Of a DNA stretch of 64,000 nucleotides, positions 15,729 through 24,889 are shown piece by piece. Source of the stretch: Catenulispora sp. EB89 (GTDB taxonomy: Bacteria > Actinomycetota > Actinomycetes > Streptomycetales > Catenulisporaceae); assembly GCF_041261445.1 (NCBI RefSeq), contig NZ_JBGCCU010000014.1, positions 186,001-250,000 on the forward strand. The letters run 5' to 3'. Numbering within the stretch: the first letter of the stretch is position 1; each line of letters begins with the position of its first letter. A program made the position numbers and the translations under genes. The notes beneath the pieces are model-generated. The model worked only from the letters and a program-made list of their open reading frames with translations. It did not search any database and was not told the DNA's origin.

Positions 15729-16913
15729 TCAGTTGCCGGAATCCTTCCCCGTGCCGATACGGCTGATTTTTTGGGCGACCTTGGCCAAGTGGCTCGGTGG
15801 CGTGAGAGCGCGCCGCATGTCGTACAGGTATGTTGCGCCCGATGGCGCCAGGATTTCCTTGCGCTGCTCCCGCATCCGCGTATACACGCCAAGCAGGCCG
15901 GCGGCGACCGCGCTTGACCCCGCCACCAGGGGCTGGTGCGCCATGACGCCTGCCGCCGTGACGCTCAGCAGCGCGGGGACCTCGAACTTGGTGGTGACGG
16001 TGGTGGAAGCTGTCGCGATGTTCAGGCCGCGAAGAGCCTTCTCCAGGTCCTCCGCGCGTTTGACGAACCGGTTCTCCACCTCGGATTTCACATACGCTTC
16101 GAGGACTGACGCCTCGGCGATGTCGGCGAGTGCGGCGCTGAGGTCGGCGGCGGCTGCTTCGATCTCGTCCAGGAACGCCAGGAACTCCGCGTGGTAGCGC
16201 TCGCGGATCTCGACGACTTTCTTTGCGGGGACCTCATGCGCGTTGTCGGGGAGGAAAACGCGCACGGCGAGCAGTCCGATGCCGTTGTACAGCGCTGACG
16301 AGCTGGTGTTCGGGAGCCCGGGACTGCGGCCGTGCTGCATGAGCGCGGCGACGATCGCATCGGATGTCCAATCGCAGACGTATCCGAAGTCCCACTCATG
16401 GTTGGTGACGGCCTGCATGTGGTTCTGCCGGGCAAGTTCTTCGGCCAGCACGCAGAGATAGACGTTGGCGACGCCGCGTTCCACCAGCAACCAGGGCGCC
16501 AGCGGGTCATTCGTTTCCTTGGCCAGTCCGAGCGCTTTGAAGGCTTCCTCAACCGTGCTGTCGAGCTTTTCATGGTGGATTTCGGAATCCACGATGATTT
16601 TGGCCGAGCGCAGCGTGGTCTCGGAAGGTGCCCAGTGCACCGATGTGTGTCGGCCTTGGACATAGGGATGCTCGCGTCCGGTGTACCGCTCGATGGCCTC
16701 AACGAACTTTGGTGCGATCGCCTGCGCCGCCGCGCGCGGATCGACATCGACGATCAGGTCGAGTTCATTGCGCAGTTCGGTGACTTCGGAGTCCTCGTAG
16801 ATCGTGAAATCGCGAGGCCGCATCAGGGCGATCTTCGGATAGAAGAGTGCCGCGGGCAGCAACATCCCCCAGCGCGGAGTCAGTTCCGGGTAGTGGAGAG
16901 CGATCTTTCGCAT
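15729..16913 (-). CDS. DUF6236-like hypothetical protein
   Basis: A 394-residue protein whose start MRKIALHYPELTPRWGMLLP..ALFYPKI resembles the opening of DUF6236 proteins (a conserved IALYYP...AALYWD-type N-terminus); this is recalled, not searched. GGAGAAG lies 3-9 bases before the ATG. A mid-protein acidic helical region (residues ~250-310) and a hydrophobic stretch near residue 330 (ALLSVTAAGVMAHQPLVAG) are visible. DUF6236 members are often found in bacterial accessory regions and their function is unknown. No partner gene is adjacent. Confidence 0.7.
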   Translation of the reverse strand: MRKIALHYPELTPRWGMLLPAALFYPKIALMRPRDFTIYEDSEVTELRNELDLIVDVDPRAAAQAIAPKFVEAIERYTGREHPYVQGRHTSVHWAPSETTLRSAKIIVDSEIHHEKLDSTVEEAFKALGLAKETNDPLAPWLLVERGVANVYLCVLAEELARQNHMQAVTNHEWDFGYVCDWTSDAIVAALMQHGRSPGLPNTSSSALYNGIGLLAVRVFLPDNAHEVPAKKVVEIRERYHAEFLAFLDEIEAAAADLSAALADIAEASVLEAYVKSEVENRFVKRAEDLEKALRGLNIATASTTVTTKFEVPALLSVTAAGVMAHQPLVAGSSAVAAGLLGVYTRMREQRKEILAPSGATYLYDMRRALTPPSHLAKVAQKISRIGTGKDSGN

Positions 16914-17004
16914 GGTCTTCTCCGTTCACCGGGGGCGATCGAGTGCCCGAATGCTCTGGAGAAGCCTACGCCGCAGAGTGGCCGGAAAATCACCGTATGC
17001 CGCA

Positions 17005-17031
17005 GGCCCGGCGAAGAGTCTTCGCCGGGCC
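17005..17031 (-). terminator. Hairpin terminator after the acyl-CoA carboxylase gene
   Basis: A perfect 11-bp stem (13 bp if the inner pairs form) with arms at 17005-17017 and 17019-17031, rich in GGCCCGGCGAA. It lies 29 bp past the carboxylase stop and before the next minus-strand gene. No U tract. Confidence 0.75.
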
Positions 17032-17059
17032 CGCGCTAACCGGTACAAAACCAGTACCC

Positions 17060-20000
17060 CTACCCCAACCGGGCCTCGATCGCCGCGATGATCTTCGGTC
17101 GCATCTCCGCCGCCTTGATCACCTCGTCCACCGACCCGACCTGCACCGCGCGCTGGATGCTGTGCACCCGGTCGAACTCCGTCGCGACCTCGCCCAGCTT
17201 CTCGGCGCGCACCGACACCCGCAGCTCGTCGAGCTCCGCCGCCAGTGCAGCGCGGTCGGTGCCGGCGGCCGCCGTCACGCGTGCCTCCAGGTCGCGGATG
17301 CGCGGGTCGTTCGCGGTGCGGGAGTTCACGTCTCCGGCGAACACCACCGCGGCCGCCGGGGCGCCGCCGAGGACCGAGGCGAACGATCCCTCCAGGGCCA
17401 GCACCGTCATGTTCGGGTTCAGGGCCTTGGAGAACACCACGAATGCGCCGCCGTGGTAGCGGGAGATCACGCAGAAGACGATCGGGCCCTGGAAGTTCAC
17501 GATCGCGCGCCCGATTTCGGCGCCGTACTCCAGCTGCAGCTTGCGCATCGACTCCGGAGAGCCGTCGAAGCCTGACAAGTTCGCCAGCACCACCAGCGGC
17601 CGGTTGCCGCTGGCCGAGTTGATGGCCCGTGCCACCTTCTTCGAGGACTGCGGGAACAGTGTGCCGGCGGTGTACGTGTCCGGGCCGTCGGTGGGCGGGA
17701 ACCCCCGGCGGGGCACGGCCCGCGACTCGATGCCGACCAGGCAGACCGGCAGCCCGCCCAGGTGCACGTCCTGCACCACCGACGTCTCCGCGCCCGCCAT
17801 GCCGGCCCAGCGCTCCAGGACCGGGTGGTCCTGGTCGGACAGCGCGCGCATCACGGTCCTGATGTCGAACGCCTTCTTGCGGTCCGGGTTCGCCGCGGCG
17901 CTGAAGATCTCGCCGACCGTGCTGAAGTCCGAGCCCGCGAAGGTGTGCGGGAAGGGGCTGATGTCGCGGTTGTGCGGGTCGTCGGTGGCGGCCCGGCGCG
18001 GTGTGGTCTCGCCGGGGGCGATGTACGTGTGGTCGTAGTGCGCCATCAGCACGTCCCGAGCCGCCGCCAGCGAAGGCGCCCAGTACTGCGCCTGGCCGTT
18101 GGGGCCCATGACGCGGTCATAGCCGCCGATGCCGAAGTTGTCCTCGGCCGAGACGCCGCCGGAGAAGTCCAGCGCCTGCTTGCCGGTCAGCACCATCGCC
18201 GAGTCCGGGGTCATCACCAGCACGCCGCGCGTGTGCATCAGCATCGTGGCCTCGGCGTTCCAGTACGGCTGCGCCCCGACGTTGATGCCGTTGACCACGA
18301 CGTTGATCTCGCCGCCGTCCTGCGTGAACTCCACGATCCGCTTCAGCGCCGCGGCCACCCAGTCCATGTTCTCGGTGCCGGACTGCATCGAGATGCGCGC
18401 GCCGGAGGACAGCGCGTACCACTCCAGCGGGACCTTTATCTGCTCGGCCAGGTCCAGGGCGGCGATCACCCGGCGGCACTCCGGCTCCGACAGCGCGCCC
18501 AGGGACTTCGTCGGGTCGCCGAGCAGCAGCACGCGCGTGACGCCCTGGCGGTGCCGCCGGGTGCGGGTGGTGATCACGCCGGCCACCATCGCGGCCTTGT
18601 TCTGGCCCTTGGGCCGGTCCACCGGGACCAGTCGGTGCTTCCCGGCCGCGTCGGCCGAGCCGGCCGGGTCGTCCAGGTCGTACTCGGCGAAGTCGCCGAG
18701 CTGGTCCACGAGCTCGTACGGGTACACCGTGCCGCGGCTGGCCGCGCGCAGCACCTTCAGCCGGTAGTCGTCCAGCGGCTCGATCGGGTCCAGGGTGGGC
18801 TCGCCGACGCTCAGCGAGGGGTTGCCCGCGGTGTCGAAGCGGACCCGGACCGCGATCTTGATCAGCTCGCCGGTCTGCCACGAGCGCTGCCGCCCGATCA
18901 GCTCGATCTCCTCCAGACCCGCGCCGGCCGTCGAGGGCAGGATGCGCTGCGCGATCAGGAACAGTTCCGAGCGCTTGATGTTCGACACCGGCCACAGGTA
19001 GACCACGACCCGGTTGGTGCTGAACCGCTTGTTGGACGGCCGCCGCAGCTGCGCGCGGCGGATGGAGTCCACGCACGCCGCGATCGCGTCCTCGGCGGTC
19101 GGCAGTGCCACCAGGCGGCCGTCGTGGTCGCGCAGCTCGGTCAGGTCGCGGACCTGGGTGAAGGCGACCAGCCGGTCGTCGGCCGGGTTCTCCCGCGCCA
19201 CGCACTGGTACAGGTACACGTCCTCGTCGGAGGACGGCTGGCGCGTCAGGTCGAACTTGGTCAGGCGCTCCAGCTGCATCCGCTCGGCGATGTACGGGTG
19301 CAGGCCGCGGATCAGCCGCTCCTCGGTCATCCCGGTGGTGGTGCGGCGGAAGGTGAAGTGGTGGTGCATCACCGCGCCGCGCCGGCCGGCCACCGTGGCC
19401 GTCACCCGCCGCACCTGCTGCGGCAGCGGGTGCGCGCTCATCACGCGCTGCAGCGCGGTCGCGGCCTCGTCGGTGTCCGGCTGGTTCTCCCACAGCAGGT
19501 AGATGTCGGCGTCCAGCGCGCCGTCGGAGGCCGCCAGCTGGCCCAGGCCGTCCAGCGTGTCGCCGAGCCGGTCGAAGGGCACGGCCGCCGACACCAGGCG
19601 CGAGCTGTCGTGCTCGGCGACCACGAAGGAGCTCCCGGCGACCTCGGTGGTCTGCACGCCGGTCAGGCCCTTGTTGCCGTAGTAGCGCCGGGTCAGGACT
19701 TCGAGCATGACGCTGTTGTCCAGCTCGGTGTGCACCAGGCGCTGCCCCAGCAGCCGCACCAGCGGCTCGGTGCTGCGCACCATCTCCGCGATCCGCTCGG
19801 CGCGGTCCTCGGCCTGCGGGTTCTCGTCCAGGTACCGCAGGTTCTTGCGGACCTCGGCGTAGACGCGGGCCCGGTTGCGGCGCAGCAGCGGCTGGCCGAA
19901 CCAGGCGTAGACCACGCCGCGCGCCAGGTCGGCGATGGTCGGGAAGCGGACCTGCGTGGCCGCGATCAGCTGCTCCAGGGCCAGGCCGGTGGGCTCGCGC

Positions 20001-22600
20001 AGCAGCTCGTCCGGCGGCAGTTCGCGCAGCCAGGCGCGCAGCAGCGTGGTCACCACGGTGGCGTCCGTGGCAGCACGCTGCCGGGCCAGGAAGATGCGGA
20101 ACACCGCCGCTTCCAGCTCCGGCGAGCGGTCCAGCTCGGTGATGCCGTAGTGCGCCAGGGCCTTGCGCAGGGCCGCCTGGAAGGACTCCGGCAGGCCCGC
20201 GCGCTCGACGTCCAGGCTCTGCAGGTAGGTGTGGAAGTACTCGTGCGCGCTGTGCAGCTGGCTTTCGCCGGCCTCGTCCTTCTCGGCCCCGGCCGGGCGG
20301 TTCTGGCCCAGGTCGGCCAGGTCGGCGAAGACCTCGATCAGGCTCAGCTCGCCGGCCCGGGGCCGCAGGCCCTGTTCGCCGGCGGTAGTGCGGGCCTCCA
20401 GGTAGGCCTCCAGGATGCGGTCCTCGTCGTGCGGGTCCACGTCGAAGCCCAGCAGCAGGCTGCGAAGGTCCTCCTGGCCCTGCGCCACGCGGGTGCGGAT
20501 GGGGACCTCGGCCGGGGCCGGGGGCAGGTCCAGCTCGACGGCCTCGGACGCGTGCGCCGCGCCGCCGTCGGAGGCCGCGTCTTCGGGGTCCTCCTCGACG
20601 ATCTGCTCCAACCGCAGCAGCGGGGCGCCGGTCTCCACCTGGCTGCCGACGCTGACCGCCAGCTCCTTGAGCCGGGCCTTGAACGGCGCGCGCAGCACCG
20701 TCTCCATCTTCATGCTCTCCAGCACGACGACCGGCGCGCCGGCCTCGACCTCCGCGCCGACCTCCAGCGGCGTGGCGATCACCAGCGCCGGGGCCGGGGA
20801 GCGGACCACGCCGCCCTCGTCGCGGCTGACGCGGTGCGTGACGCCGTCGACCTCGACCTGGTGGACCGAGCCGTGGGTGGCGGTCAGCAGCCGGAAGCGC
20901 CGGCCGTTGACGACGATCTGGCCGGTGTGCCGGTCGAAGCGGTCCAGCACCACGTCCGCGGTCTGTGTCTGTGTCTGAGTCTGCGACTGCGCGCCGTGGC
21001 CGTCGCCGGCCTCTATCCCGACCCGGAAGCGCGCCGCGCCGACCCGGGCCACCCGGACCCGGTAGCCCACGCCGCGCAGCTTCAGGTCCAGCGGACGGCC
21101 GGACTCGTGCTGCACCTGCGGACGGCCGCCGGAGGCGGTGGACAGCAGCCGGGCCCGCTCGACCCGCTCCTCGTCCTCGTAGGCGTCGATCGCGGCGGCG
21201 GCCAGCGCGACCGCGGCGTTGCGGTGCGAGACCAGGCGGCCCTGGGCGCGGACCCGGTCGATCCAGCCGGTGTCGGCCGAGGCGTCGATGACCTCGGGCT
21301 GGTCCAGCAGGTCCAGCACGAAGCTCTTGTTGGTGGTGCCGCCCTCGATGACCACGGAGGTCTCGGCCATCGCGCGGCGCAAACGGCCCAGGGCCTCGTC
21401 GCGGTCCCGGCCGTAGGCGATGACCTTGGCGATCATCGAGTCGAAGTCGGCGGGGATGGTGTCGCCCTCGGACACGCCGGTGTCGACCCGGACGCCGGGG
21501 CCGGCGGGCAGGTCCAGACGCGTGATGCGGCCCGGGGAGGGGGCGAAGTCGCGGTCCGGGTCCTCGGCGTTGAGCCGGGCCTCGATGGCGTGCCCGCGCT
21601 CGGCCGGCGGGCGGCCTTCGAGCTTGCCGCCGGAGGCCACGTGCAGCTGCGCCTTGACCAGGTCGAAGCCGGTGGTCAGCTCGGTGATCGGGTGCTCGAC
21701 CTGCAGGCGGGTGTTGACCTCCAGGAAGGCGAACTGCTGGTCGCCGGGGTGGTACAGGAACTCCACGGTCGCCGCGCCCCGGTAGCCGACGCGGACCGCC
21801 AGGCGCTCGGCGGAGGTCTTCAGCTGCTCGACCTGCTCGGGGCTGAGGACCGGCGAGGCGGACTCCTCGATCACCTTCTGGTTGCGGCGCTGCACCGAGC
21901 AGTCGCGGACGCCCAGGGCCCAGGCGGTGCCCTGGCCGTCGGCGATCACCTGGACCTCGACGTGGCGGGCGCCGGTGACCAGGCGCTCCAGGAAGACGAT
22001 GCCGGAGCCGAAGGCGCGCGCCGCCTCCTGGCTGGTGCGCTCGTAGGCGTCGACGAGTTCGGCCTCGTCGGTGATCACGCGGATACCGCGTCCGCCGCCG
22101 CCGGCGGTGGCCTTGAGCATCAGCGGGTAGCCGATCTGCCCGGCCGCCTCGATCGCCGCCTCCAGCGTCTCCACCGCGCCGCGGCTCCACGGCGCCACCG
22201 GGACGCCGACCTCCTCGGCCAGCAGCTTCGCGCCGATCTTGTCGCCGAGCTGGCGCATCGCCTCGGCGTCCGGGCCGATGAAGGTGACGCCGATCCGGTC
22301 GCAGAGCTCTGCGAAGGCGGGGTCCTCGGCGACGAAGCCCCAGCCCACCCAGGCCGCGTCCGCGCCGGAGGCCACCAGCGCGCGCTCCAGCAGCTTCAGG
22401 TCCAGGTAGGGGCGCGCGGCGGCGGGGCCGAGGTCGTAGGCGACGTCGGCCTCGCGCACGAACGTGGCGTCGCGGTCCACGTCCGTGTGCAGGGCAACGG
22501 TCTCGATCGGCGCGGCGCTTTGCGCGCTCAGCTCCCGGACCGCGTGGATGAGCCGCATCGCGGCCTCACCACGGTTGACGATGGCGACACGACTGAACAC
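17060..22600 (-). CDS. Single-chain multidomain acetyl/acyl-CoA carboxylase of eukaryotic-like architecture
   Basis: GTG at 22600 (VFSRVAIVNRGEAAMRL) is chosen because a biotin carboxylase normally starts here and GGAAGG lies upstream; the protein has 1846 residues. Order: biotin carboxylase (about 1-450, ATP-grasp loop TAGGGGRGIRV, EVNTRLQVEHP); a biotinyl domain with ESMKMETV and biotinylated Lys631; a long central region; and a carboxyltransferase pair (about 1250-1846, with SSGARI, GGYDRVMGPNGQAQYW, NLSGFDGSPESM). The central part includes HHHFTFR...RLIRGLHPYIAERMQLERLTKFDLT, which parallels the central region of eukaryotic acetyl-CoA carboxylases. It should make malonyl-CoA (or a longer carboxylated acyl-CoA) in the cytosol from one polypeptide. 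Confidence 0.92.
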   Translation of the reverse strand: MFSRVAIVNRGEAAMRLIHAVRELSAQSAAPIETVALHTDVDRDATFVREADVAYDLGPAAARPYLDLKLLERALVASGADAAWVGWGFVAEDPAFAELCDRIGVTFIGPDAEAMRQLGDKIGAKLLAEEVGVPVAPWSRGAVETLEAAIEAAGQIGYPLMLKATAGGGGRGIRVITDEAELVDAYERTSQEAARAFGSGIVFLERLVTGARHVEVQVIADGQGTAWALGVRDCSVQRRNQKVIEESASPVLSPEQVEQLKTSAERLAVRVGYRGAATVEFLYHPGDQQFAFLEVNTRLQVEHPITELTTGFDLVKAQLHVASGGKLEGRPPAERGHAIEARLNAEDPDRDFAPSPGRITRLDLPAGPGVRVDTGVSEGDTIPADFDSMIAKVIAYGRDRDEALGRLRRAMAETSVVIEGGTTNKSFVLDLLDQPEVIDASADTGWIDRVRAQGRLVSHRNAAVALAAAAIDAYEDEERVERARLLSTASGGRPQVQHESGRPLDLKLRGVGYRVRVARVGAARFRVGIEAGDGHGAQSQTQTQTQTADVVLDRFDRHTGQIVVNGRRFRLLTATHGSVHQVEVDGVTHRVSRDEGGVVRSPAPALVIATPLEVGAEVEAGAPVVVLESMKMETVLRAPFKARLKELAVSVGSQVETGAPLLRLEQIVEEDPEDAASDGGAAHASEAVELDLPPAPAEVPIRTRVAQGQEDLRSLLLGFDVDPHDEDRILEAYLEARTTAGEQGLRPRAGELSLIEVFADLADLGQNRPAGAEKDEAGESQLHSAHEYFHTYLQSLDVERAGLPESFQAALRKALAHYGITELDRSPELEAAVFRIFLARQRAATDATVVTTLLRAWLRELPPDELLREPTGLALEQLIAATQVRFPTIADLARGVVYAWFGQPLLRRNRARVYAEVRKNLRYLDENPQAEDRAERIAEMVRSTEPLVRLLGQRLVHTELDNSVMLEVLTRRYYGNKGLTGVQTTEVAGSSFVVAEHDSSRLVSAAVPFDRLGDTLDGLGQLAASDGALDADIYLLWENQPDTDEAATALQRVMSAHPLPQQVRRVTATVAGRRGAVMHHHFTFRRTTTGMTEERLIRGLHPYIAERMQLERLTKFDLTRQPSSDEDVYLYQCVARENPADDRLVAFTQVRDLTELRDHDGRLVALPTAEDAIAACVDSIRRAQLRRPSNKRFSTNRVVVYLWPVSNIKRSELFLIAQRILPSTAGAGLEEIELIGRQRSWQTGELIKIAVRVRFDTAGNPSLSVGEPTLDPIEPLDDYRLKVLRAASRGTVYPYELVDQLGDFAEYDLDDPAGSADAAGKHRLVPVDRPKGQNKAAMVAGVITTRTRRHRQGVTRVLLLGDPTKSLGALSEPECRRVIAALDLAEQIKVPLEWYALSSGARISMQSGTENMDWVAAALKRIVEFTQDGGEINVVVNGINVGAQPYWNAEATMLMHTRGVLVMTPDSAMVLTGKQALDFSGGVSAEDNFGIGGYDRVMGPNGQAQYWAPSLAAARDVLMAHYDHTYIAPGETTPRRAATDDPHNRDISPFPHTFAGSDFSTVGEIFSAAANPDRKKAFDIRTVMRALSDQDHPVLERWAGMAGAETSVVQDVHLGGLPVCLVGIESRAVPRRGFPPTDGPDTYTAGTLFPQSSKKVARAINSASGNRPLVVLANLSGFDGSPESMRKLQLEYGAEIGRAIVNFQGPIVFCVISRYHGGAFVVFSKALNPNMTVLALEGSFASVLGGAPAAAVVFAGDVNSRTANDPRIRDLEARVTAAAGTDRAALAAELDELRVSVRAEKLGEVATEFDRVHSIQRAVQVGSVDEVIKAAEMRPKIIAAIEARLG

Positions 22601-22950
22601 CGGCCGGGGCCCTTCCTCTATTCCAAGGCACCAGTCGTGCGACCGGTCGTGGGCTGGCCGGTTTCCCCGCGCAGTCGTTGGTGTCGGCCGGACGAGCTGG
22701 TTGTGACTGGTCGGAGTGTAGTGCAACGGGGGCGGGGGTCCGTGGAGCGTGGGGTGGGCTGCGGGCTACCGGTCGGTAGGGTGCCGGGCGGTGGCGTGGT
22801 GGTTACGGACACGGTTTCGACGCTAGCGCGGGGGTTGGGGTGGGTCTGCCGGTGTTATTGCTCAGTTGGGGAGGCGGGGTCGGTGCCAGACCTCGAAGAC
22901 GCGATGTGGGATTTCGGCGCCGCCGGTGAGGTGGAGCGGGGCGGTCGTGG
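22601..22950. other. 350-bp intergenic region upstream of the carboxylase gene
   Basis: It separates the Ada-like gene (stop at 22951) from the carboxylase start; both read leftward. No frame here has a credible start, ribosome site and coding character. It should hold the carboxylase promoter, but no convincing -10/-35 pair was recognised. Confidence 0.5.
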
Positions 22951-23487
22951 TCAGCGCGCAATCGTAGAAGTGCTCTGTAACCAGGCGCGGTAACGCTCGG
23001 GGAGGCAGCGGGCGCAGGGGCGGTAGCCGGCGGCGAGGGCGGTGGGTTCGTCGGGGAAGAAGACGCGGTGGGGGGTGTAGTGGCCGGCGGCTATGTGGCG
23101 GAGGGCGGAGGGGCAGTCGAGGCGGCCGTAGATGTGGAGGCGGCGGTGGCCGCCGAGGGTGCCGGGGGTGGGGCTTTGGTAGGGGCGGGCGTCGGGGGCT
23201 AGGAGGGTCCAGGTGCGGGGGGTTGGGGGTGGTGCGGTGTCGGGGGTGGTGCTGGCGGTGGCGGTGGTTTCGGCGGCGGGCTCGGCGGTGGCGGGCTCGG
23301 GCTCGGGGTCGGCGGTGGTGCCGGGGTTGGGCTTGGGCTCGGCATCGGGCTCGGGCTCGGCGGTGGCGGTGCGGGGGTTGGGCTTGTGCTCGGCATCGGG
23401 CTCGGTGTCGGCGGCGGCATCGGGGTCGGCGTTGGGCTCGGTGTCGGTTTCGGTGGCGGTGTTGGTTGCGGTGTCGGCGCCGCTCAT
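22951..23487 (-). CDS. Ada-type metal-binding domain protein with long acidic low-complexity N-terminus
   Basis: A 178-residue protein whose ATG at 23487 overlaps the stop of the upstream oxygenase gene by 4 bases (ATGA), so the two are translationally coupled. Residues ~1-95 are a Thr/Ala/Glu/Pro/Asp-rich repeat region (TEPDAE, PKPNP, AEPEP). The C-terminal ~70 residues match the Ada zinc-binding domain: LDCPSALRHI, HRVFFPDEPTALAAGYRPCARCLPE, YRAWLQ. In E. coli Ada four cysteines hold zinc and one accepts a methyl group from DNA phosphotriesters; here only three cysteines are seen, as in many small Ada-domain proteins. Sensor or DNA-binding roles are possible; direct methyl transfer is not established. 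Part of an alkylation-repair operon. Confidence 0.75.
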   Translation of the reverse strand: MSGADTATNTATETDTEPNADPDAAADTEPDAEHKPNPRTATAEPEPDAEPKPNPGTTADPEPEPATAEPAAETTATASTTPDTAPPPTPRTWTLLAPDARPYQSPTPGTLGGHRRLHIYGRLDCPSALRHIAAGHYTPHRVFFPDEPTALAAGYRPCARCLPERYRAWLQSTSTIAR

Positions 23488-24209
23488 GCCGCGTCGTGGA
23501 AGACCAGGCCGAGGGCGTGGCGGCGGCCGGAGCGCACGGTGCTGACGCCGTGCCGCACTGGGCCGGTGGACCAGCCGCGGGCCGAGGGGACGGGGCGGTC
23601 GCGGGTGGTGAAGATCAGCGCGTGGCCCTGCGGGAGCGGGGTGGCGGTGCCGCGGGATTGGGCGCGGGGGCGTTGCTCGACGAGTAGGAACTCGCCGCCG
23701 GTGTAGTCCGTGCCGTACGCGTCCAGGCCGATGACCGCTTGGAGTGGGAACACCATGTCGCCGAAGATGTCGCGGTGCAGGGCGTTCCAGTCGCCGGGGC
23801 CGTAGCGGAGCAGGATCTGGGCCGAGCGGGCCTGGCCGGCGGCGTGGCAGTGCGCCAGCCACTCGTCGAGGTCGTCGGGCCACGGTGCCGGACGTCCCAG
23901 GCGCTCGGCCCAGTCGCGGGCGATGGGGAGCAGGTGCGGCCAGAGGGCGTGGCGCAGGGTTTTGACGGTGTCGGGGAGGTCGTGGGTGAAGTAGCGGTAC
24001 TGGCCGGAGCCGAAGCGGTGGCGCGCCATGTCGACGGTCGTGCGGAAGAGTTCGGGGCGGTCGTAGAGGGCTGCGATGGTGGCGCACTGCTCGGGGGTGA
24101 GGAGTTGCGGGGTGGGGGCGCAGCCGTACGCGTCGAGCTCGGTGGTGATGGACGGCCAGTCGGCGGCGGCGAGGGTGAGGGCTGGGGACGTAGCGGTCGC
24201 AGTGGGCAT
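23484..24209 (-). CDS. 2OG-Fe(II) oxygenase, likely DNA-alkylation-repair associated
   Basis: A 241-residue protein with an iron-binding facial triad: His145 and Asp147 (LHRDIFGD) and His220 (VRHGVS), then RRHALGLVFHDAA with the 2-oxoglutarate-binding arginine. The YDRPELFRTTVDMARHRFGSGQYRYF and LLRYGPGDWNALH segments match the prokaryotic 2OG oxygenase family commonly found beside ada/ogt genes (Pfam Oxygenase-NA). It lies between ogt (49 bp upstream) and the Ada-domain gene (4-bp overlap) on the same strand. Oxidative removal of alkyl groups from DNA or RNA, AlkB-like, is therefore the likely job. The substrate is inferred from context only. Confidence 0.83.
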   Translation of the reverse strand: MPTATATSPALTLAAADWPSITTELDAYGCAPTPQLLTPEQCATIAALYDRPELFRTTVDMARHRFGSGQYRYFTHDLPDTVKTLRHALWPHLLPIARDWAERLGRPAPWPDDLDEWLAHCHAAGQARSAQILLRYGPGDWNALHRDIFGDMVFPLQAVIGLDAYGTDYTGGEFLLVEQRPRAQSRGTATPLPQGHALIFTTRDRPVPSARGWSTGPVRHGVSTVRSGRRHALGLVFHDAA

Positions 24210-24257
24210 GGCAGGTTCCTTGCTCGGCGGGGTGGGGCGGTGCGGCGGCGCGGGGGC

Positions 24258-24764
24258 TCAGACCAGCAGCGGCGCGATGGCTCCCTCCAGCGCCAGCAAC
24301 CACTGCTTGCGCTCCACGCCTCCGGCGTACCCGCGCATCGACCCGTCGGCGCCGACGACGCGGTGGCACGGCCGCACGATCAGCAGCGGGTTCGCCCCGA
24401 TCGCCGCGCCCAGCGCCTGGACCCGGTCGCGCGGCAGGCCGAGCTGCGCCGCGAGTGCGCCGTAGGTGGTGGTCGTGCCGTGCGGGACGGTGTCGAGCGC
24501 GTCCCAGACGCGGCGCTGGAAGTCGGTGCCCGTGACCGCGTAGTCGAGCGAGAACTCGGTGCGGGTCCCGTCGAAGTACTCCCGCAGCTGCCGCGTCACC
24601 TCGGCGAACGCTTCGGGGTCGGCGGTCCAGGTGTCGCGGACCTTCGGCGCGTACCGCTGTCCGTCCATCGACAGCGACGCCAACCGCACCGCACCGTCCG
24701 CGCTCTTCTCGCCGACCAGCAACAGCGGTCCGACGGGGCTTTCGATCTCGGTGTAAACGTTCAT
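24258..24764 (-). CDS. ogt: Methylated-DNA-[protein]-cysteine S-methyltransferase
   Basis: A 168-residue protein of standard Ogt/MGMT length. The C-terminal half has FQRRVWDALDTVPHGTTTTYGALA (helix-turn-helix and arginine finger). The active-site PCHRV contains Cys133, which takes the methyl group from O6-methylguanine in a suicidal reaction, and a RGYAGGVERKQWLLALEG tail follows. The N-terminal part begins YTEIESPVGPLLLVGEKS. First gene of a leftward alkylation-repair operon with the 2OG oxygenase and the Ada-domain protein. Confidence 0.95.
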   Translation of the reverse strand: MNVYTEIESPVGPLLLVGEKSADGAVRLASLSMDGQRYAPKVRDTWTADPEAFAEVTRQLREYFDGTRTEFSLDYAVTGTDFQRRVWDALDTVPHGTTTTYGALAAQLGLPRDRVQALGAAIGANPLLIVRPCHRVVGADGSMRGYAGGVERKQWLLALEGAIAPLLV

Positions 24765-24889
24765 GGATCCAGTCTGAGCCGGATCGGCGCGCGCTACTGG
24801 CGGGATTCGGACATGGCGTCGAGCGGCGGACGGCGCGGCCGGGCGGAAATTCCGGTGAGCAGTCGGTACCTGCCTGCTACGGTACGTGA

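Noticed and set aside
17762-22993. A 1743-codon open frame on the plus strand opposite the carboxylase gene
   Set aside because: It is the antisense shadow of the carboxylase: high-GC codon bias leaves the opposite frame open. Its product is Arg/His/Gly/Val-rich with no domain.
23213-23706. Glycine/valine-rich plus-strand frames resembling PE-PGRS or silk-like proteins
   Set aside because: They are antisense to the Glu/Pro/Thr-rich linker of the Ada-domain gene and the start of the oxygenase 3' end; the linker reading is supported by the ATGA coupling and the Ada domain.
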